The translations under genes were made by a program, and so were the position numbers. This document shows, piece after piece, positions 60,983-64,000 of a stretch of 64,000 bases of DNA. The DNA comes from Candidatus Latescibacterota bacterium (GTDB taxonomy: Bacteria > Latescibacterota > UBA2968): the NCBI GenBank assembly GCA_022821275.1, contig JAJEDY010000087.1:53086-117085 (forward strand), read 5' to 3'. Positions within the stretch are counted from its first letter, which is position 1. The number at the start of each line of letters is the position of its first letter. The notes under the pieces were generated by a model that was given only the letters and a program-made list of their open reading frames with translations, was not told the origin of the DNA and searched no databases.

Positions 60983-61088
60983 GAAGTAAGAAGTGAGAAG
61001 TAAGAAGTAAGAAGTCCACCCAACACCACCCTAAAACGGGGGCTTTATCCCTACTTCCTCCTTCACACTTCCTCCTTCACACTTCACC
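60983..61088. repeat. Opposed clusters of AGAAGT / ACTTC repeats in a convergent gap
   Basis: Five AGAAGT-type words (60983-61016) face four CACTTC/TACTTC words (61050-61088), so the transcript could fold into a hairpin. The esterase stop lies in the second cluster. Same word family as 36872-36963. Confidence 0.75.
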
Positions 61089-61910
61089 CTGTCTTTGTGC
61101 AAATAGCCAGTCCCATACATCTTCAGTCTTGTCGCATTGATCGCTGGCAAAATGCGTGATAAATCCGCGTTGTGGGTCGTCGCCTGTGTACGCAAAACCA
61201 TAAGCACTGGCATTGTGTCCCACGTCTTTTAATTCCGTATATTTGGTATTGGCATCTATCGCGTTCAACTGGCGAAAAGCATCTCGGGTCAAGTCAACGG
61301 GCACAGTTGCATCGGCATCGCCGTGAAATGTCCAGATGGGAACTTTGACAATGCGGCTGACATCATTCCACGGTTCGCACCCGCCAGCAGAGGGAATCGC
61401 GGCGGCAAAACGGTCGGGTTGTGCGCAAACGGCGTTCCAGGTACCAAAACCACCCATTGAATGCCCGAGTACGTAGATGCGGTCCTGATCAATTGGAAAC
61501 TCATCGCATATTATATCCAGCAGATCAAAGGCGTTGCCCAAATCGCCCTTTGAAAGATCGTCACCTCGAGCCAGCAATCGCTTAACGCGCGTTTGCCAGA
61601 TATCGGGGAGCGAGCCGATATATTCCCGTGTCACCTCGGGCATGGAATTGGGCACCAGCCAGCGCAGGGGCGTTTGAGGAGCGAGAACAAAACAGGGATA
61701 TTTGCGGCGATGTGTTTCATCTGCCAATGGTGATTCGTTCCAGTGGCGCAGGTTTTTGATATTATCTGTGCCTTTGCCTCCCGCGCCATGTAAGCTGAAA
61801 ATGAGGGGATACGCTTTATCGGAATGGTCTGCGATATCAATAGGTCTGAGCAGGCGATAGGGCATACTGCCGTAGTTTCGTTCTTCGTAAATATCCATCC
61901 AGTTGTTCAT
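61077..61910 (-). CDS. Alpha/beta-hydrolase of the PHB depolymerase-like esterase type
   Basis: 277 aa. LIFSLHGAGG is the oxyanion loop, GHSMGGFG holds nucleophile Ser151, and the Asp (HGDADATVP) and His (DVGHNASAYGF) of the triad follow. No signal peptide is seen. It resembles predicted peptidase/esterases with a WLVPNSMPEVTREYI insertion. It cleaves an unknown ester, perhaps from a polysaccharide. AGGAG lies before the ATG. Confidence 0.9.
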   Translation of the reverse strand: MNNWMDIYEERNYGSMPYRLLRPIDIADHSDKAYPLIFSLHGAGGKGTDNIKNLRHWNESPLADETHRRKYPCFVLAPQTPLRWLVPNSMPEVTREYIGSLPDIWQTRVKRLLARGDDLSKGDLGNAFDLLDIICDEFPIDQDRIYVLGHSMGGFGTWNAVCAQPDRFAAAIPSAGGCEPWNDVSRIVKVPIWTFHGDADATVPVDLTRDAFRQLNAIDANTKYTELKDVGHNASAYGFAYTGDDPQRGFITHFASDQCDKTEDVWDWLFAQRQGEV

Positions 61911-61926
61911 ATTGTCTCCTTATGGA

Positions 61927-62373
61927 TCAACTTTTACACAGATAAAGACCCAGATCTTTTTTCGCCTCTTCCTCTAACAGACCGACCTGCACGGGAATAT
62001 CCGCATCTTTGAGAATTTGAACGCCGCGTCCGCGATTTTTGGGATGCGGGTCAATGAGGGCGACAAAAACATCTCGGATTTTTCTTTTAACAAGTGCCTG
62101 CGCACACGAAGGCGTGCGCCCGTGAAAAGAACACGGCTCCAGAGTAACAAATGCCGTAACATCTTCCAGTGAACCCGCCACTTGCGCCAGTGCCATCGCC
62201 TCTGCGTGAAATTTGCCCGGCGGATTGGTGTAACCCCGGGCAATAATTTTTCCTTCTCGCACCAGCACACATCCGACCGGTGGATTGGGCAAGCACTCGG
62301 GAAGCGCTTTTCTGCCTTCGACGAGCGCAGCGGCCATGAAGTTTTCCAATTCAATTTGTGAATAATTGGACAT
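61927..62373 (-). CDS. RibD-type deaminase, single domain
   Basis: 148 aa. Zinc ligands His56 (HAEAM), Cys81 (EPCSFHGRTPSC) and Cys90 with Glu58 are the riboflavin-deaminase signature, close to the RibD N-terminal domain. The RibD reductase domain is missing, so it would either act with a separate reductase or on another substrate. ATG 62373 is chosen; a weak ribosome site precedes it. It lies 16 bp upstream of the esterase start, so they are cotranscribed. Confidence 0.87.
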   Translation of the reverse strand: MSNYSQIELENFMAAALVEGRKALPECLPNPPVGCVLVREGKIIARGYTNPPGKFHAEAMALAQVAGSLEDVTAFVTLEPCSFHGRTPSCAQALVKRKIRDVFVALIDPHPKNRGRGVQILKDADIPVQVGLLEEEAKKDLGLYLCKS

Positions 62374-62393
62374 TGGACATACCAGGCGCGAAA

Positions 62394-62423
62394 AACGCCC
62401 CGGCACAGCGATGCTGGGGCGTT
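62394..62423 (-). terminator. Terminator between the propeller and deaminase genes
   Basis: AACGCCCC (62394-62401) pairs with GGGGCGTT (62416-62423), followed by TTTTT on the minus strand. Confidence 0.85.
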
Positions 62424-62444
62424 CTCTTTTTGGACAGACTCCGT

Positions 62445-63746
62445 TTACTCCCCACCATACCCAATACAATACAAATGCGTCGCCGTCCGAATAAAAAGCT
62501 GTGACCCGGATGACACGGGCGATGACAGTGTGTACGTCCCATCCAACTCATTCGTACCCAAAACCTCAAATTTTGGACCCGCGGCCAGAACAGTCGTCAC
62601 GGCGTATTCATTTAACAAAAACAACTTGCCATCCGCCAGATGGGGTGACGCGCTCACAATACCCTGCGTCGTCCGCTCAGGCCCCCATACCACAGCCCCG
62701 GTCTTTGCGTCCAGACACATTGCCCGCCCGCGATCATCAACCATATAAAAATACTTCCCATCACTCGTCGGCGTAGGCACATCCGGCGCAGCAGCACCCT
62801 CCCATTTCCACACCACATTATCGGAAACATCGCCCTTACCACCAGCAGATAGTGCCAGCAGAGGCCGTTGCCGGGTCGGTGCATAAATCATATCCCCAAC
62901 CACCAGAGGAGACGCAACAATCCGATAATTGCCCCTCCGACCGGGATTCAATCCATTGGCACGCCAGACCTCACGTCCCGTATCCGGATCGTGCCCCGTC
63001 ACGCAATCCCCACCCGTAATAACAATCTGAGTCTCGCCATCGCGCTTCAACAGCACAGGCGTCGTGTACGAATCCGGAGACTCCCGAATAGCATCTGTCG
63101 GCCGCTCCACCCGCCAAACCGCCTTCCCACTCCCGGCATCTAACGCCACGACATACGAGGGATCATCCGTCCGCATCCCGTGAAGCACCTGAAGAATGAG
63201 CTTGCCATCGTACAGAATCGGCGAAGACGCATACCCGAAAAGCAGGCCAAATCTCCCGTAATCCTTTTGAATACTCCGCGACCAGATTGCCTTCCCCTCC
63301 ATATCCAGACACGTCACAACCCCATTGCCCGTAACCACCCACACATGCGCCCCATCCGTAATAGGAGACGGCGACGTCATATTGTGTTTGCGCCGCAGCA
63401 CATTACCCTCATCCAGCTTATGCCGCCAGAGTTCACTCCCGTCTTTCCTCGACAAACACAAAATATAAATCTCCAGTCCCCCCGGTTCTTGCTCCTCTGG
63501 TCTTTGTGCAGGCGACGGCGAAGTCAGAAAAATGCGATCACCCCAGATAACGGGCGTACTACCGCTCCACGAAGGCAACTCGGTCTTCCAGACAATATTC
63601 TCTTCCAAACTCCACGACGCGGGCAAATTCTTAGCCGTACTCACCCCATCTTGCTGCGGACCGCGCCACTGCGGCCAATTATCTGCATCAGCACATAGTG
63701 GAACAAGAGCGACAACACAAACCATACGAACTATTCGACCAACCAT
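62445..63746 (-). CDS. Secreted PQQ-like (BamB-type) beta-propeller protein
   Basis: 433 aa with a signal peptide (1-~22, CADAD). NWPQWRGPQQDGVS and WSLEENIVWKTELP are the usual opening of PQQ-binding-like propellers, and repeated DxxxGxxVW and GDRIFLT/GKLILQ strands form the blades. No quinoprotein active-site Glu/Asp set could be verified, so enzyme activity is uncertain. GGAGGAG lies just before the ATG. Confidence 0.88.
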   Translation of the reverse strand: MVGRIVRMVCVVALVPLCADADNWPQWRGPQQDGVSTAKNLPASWSLEENIVWKTELPSWSGSTPVIWGDRIFLTSPSPAQRPEEQEPGGLEIYILCLSRKDGSELWRHKLDEGNVLRRKHNMTSPSPITDGAHVWVVTGNGVVTCLDMEGKAIWSRSIQKDYGRFGLLFGYASSPILYDGKLILQVLHGMRTDDPSYVVALDAGSGKAVWRVERPTDAIRESPDSYTTPVLLKRDGETQIVITGGDCVTGHDPDTGREVWRANGLNPGRRGNYRIVASPLVVGDMIYAPTRQRPLLALSAGGKGDVSDNVVWKWEGAAAPDVPTPTSDGKYFYMVDDRGRAMCLDAKTGAVVWGPERTTQGIVSASPHLADGKLFLLNEYAVTTVLAAGPKFEVLGTNELDGTYTLSSPVSSGSQLFIRTATHLYCIGYGGE

Positions 63747-63856
63747 AGAATCTCCTCCTTAGTAGAGTGATTTTCAACTTGTTTTTCACCCAATTTGACA
63801 GATATTGCCCCTTAATTGTTCCTATCTCCCATCAAAGTCAAAATAGAGAGACTCAC

Positions 63857-64000
63857 ATGCAACAGCAACCCAATATTTTGCTATTCATCACCGATCAACA
63901 GCGCTCCGACACCATGGCGTGTTATGGCAACGACTGGATCCAGGCACAGAACATGAACGCCCTCGCCAATGAGAGCTTTGTCTTCGAAAACCCCTATTGC
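63857..64000 (+). CDS. Sulfatase, N-terminal fragment (cut by window end)
   Basis: 48 codons: MQQQPNILLFITDQQRSDTMACYGN, then TPxx-like NMNALANES. The NILLFITDQQ metal site and Cys-Tyr-Gly step are the standard start of type I sulfatases. The activation Cys lies beyond the end of the window. Confidence 0.85.
   Translation, partial: MQQQPNILLFITDQQRSDTMACYGNDWIQAQNMNALANESFVFENPYC

Overview
This 64 kb window is bacterial chromosome, densely coded, with short gaps and many overlapping genes. Taken together, the gene content suggests an uncultured heterotrophic polysaccharide degrader of the Latescibacterota/Poribacteria or wider FCB kind. Supporting genes include several sulfatases, a DUF4962/heparinase-like lyase, a YetA/PcRGLX-like lyase, phytanoyl-CoA dioxygenase and ThuA genes, a DUF2723 membrane protein, a TonB-dependent receptor beside a DUF4249-like lipoprotein, a bacterial-microcompartment shell gene and a short primary sigma factor. 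The assignment is inference from gene content only: no rRNA, tRNA or other phylogenetic marker was recognised beyond lon, coaD and the sigma factor.

Layout. (1) 0-12.5 kb: end of a secreted protein, a rhomboid protease, then a long minus-strand run of a glycan lyase-like protein, a DUF2723 protein, a secreted repeat protein, a primary sigma factor, a coiled-coil/BMC shell pair, a beta-propeller and a sarcosine-oxidase-like enzyme. (2) 12.7-20.1 kb: lon, then a minus-strand operon DUF4962 lyase / sulfatase / unknown / coaD. (3) 20.2-24.5 kb: two small toxin-antitoxin-type loci (one a HicAB pair whose 57-aa HicA is very short) and an NtrC-type two-component system. (4) 24.5-31.5 kb: a lactonase divergent from a tight five-gene catabolic operon (sulfatase, two PhyH dioxygenases, ThuA, 2-hydroxyacid dehydrogenase), then an SMP-30 gene. 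(5) 31.5-51.8 kb: a defence island. Its frame is a type I restriction-modification system, hsdM-hsdS-hsdR, spread over 17 kb. Between and beside the hsd genes lie a Fic protein, a phospholipase D-like/P-loop ATPase fusion, a zeta-toxin-like kinase, antitoxin and gene remnants, a four-gene overlapping cassette (Xre/MbcA/ParS-type antitoxin, dual-OB protein, two DUF488 proteins), a 1488-aa nuclease-STAND ATPase protein resembling Avs proteins, and a HipA-like kinase with a HIRAN-domain partner. The island is bracketed by inverted copies of a composite intergenic repeat. (6) 51.8-64 kb: an MFS transporter, a GntR regulator with its slipin partner under a palindromic operator, a DUF4249-like lipoprotein/TonB receptor pair, a RelBE module flanked by a 51-bp direct repeat of a neighbouring gene's 3' end, glgC, an esterase, a RibD-like deaminase, a PQQ-type beta-propeller and the start of another sulfatase.

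The best candidates for an undescribed system are the antitoxin-DuOB-DUF488-DUF488 cassette (38.8-41.0 kb), the nuclease-STAND protein with the adjoining HipA-like/HIRAN pair (42.2-48.4 kb), and the PLD-ATPase fusion directly upstream of hsdM (32.7-34.8 kb). All functional statements rest on sequence motifs read by eye; no database search was possible.
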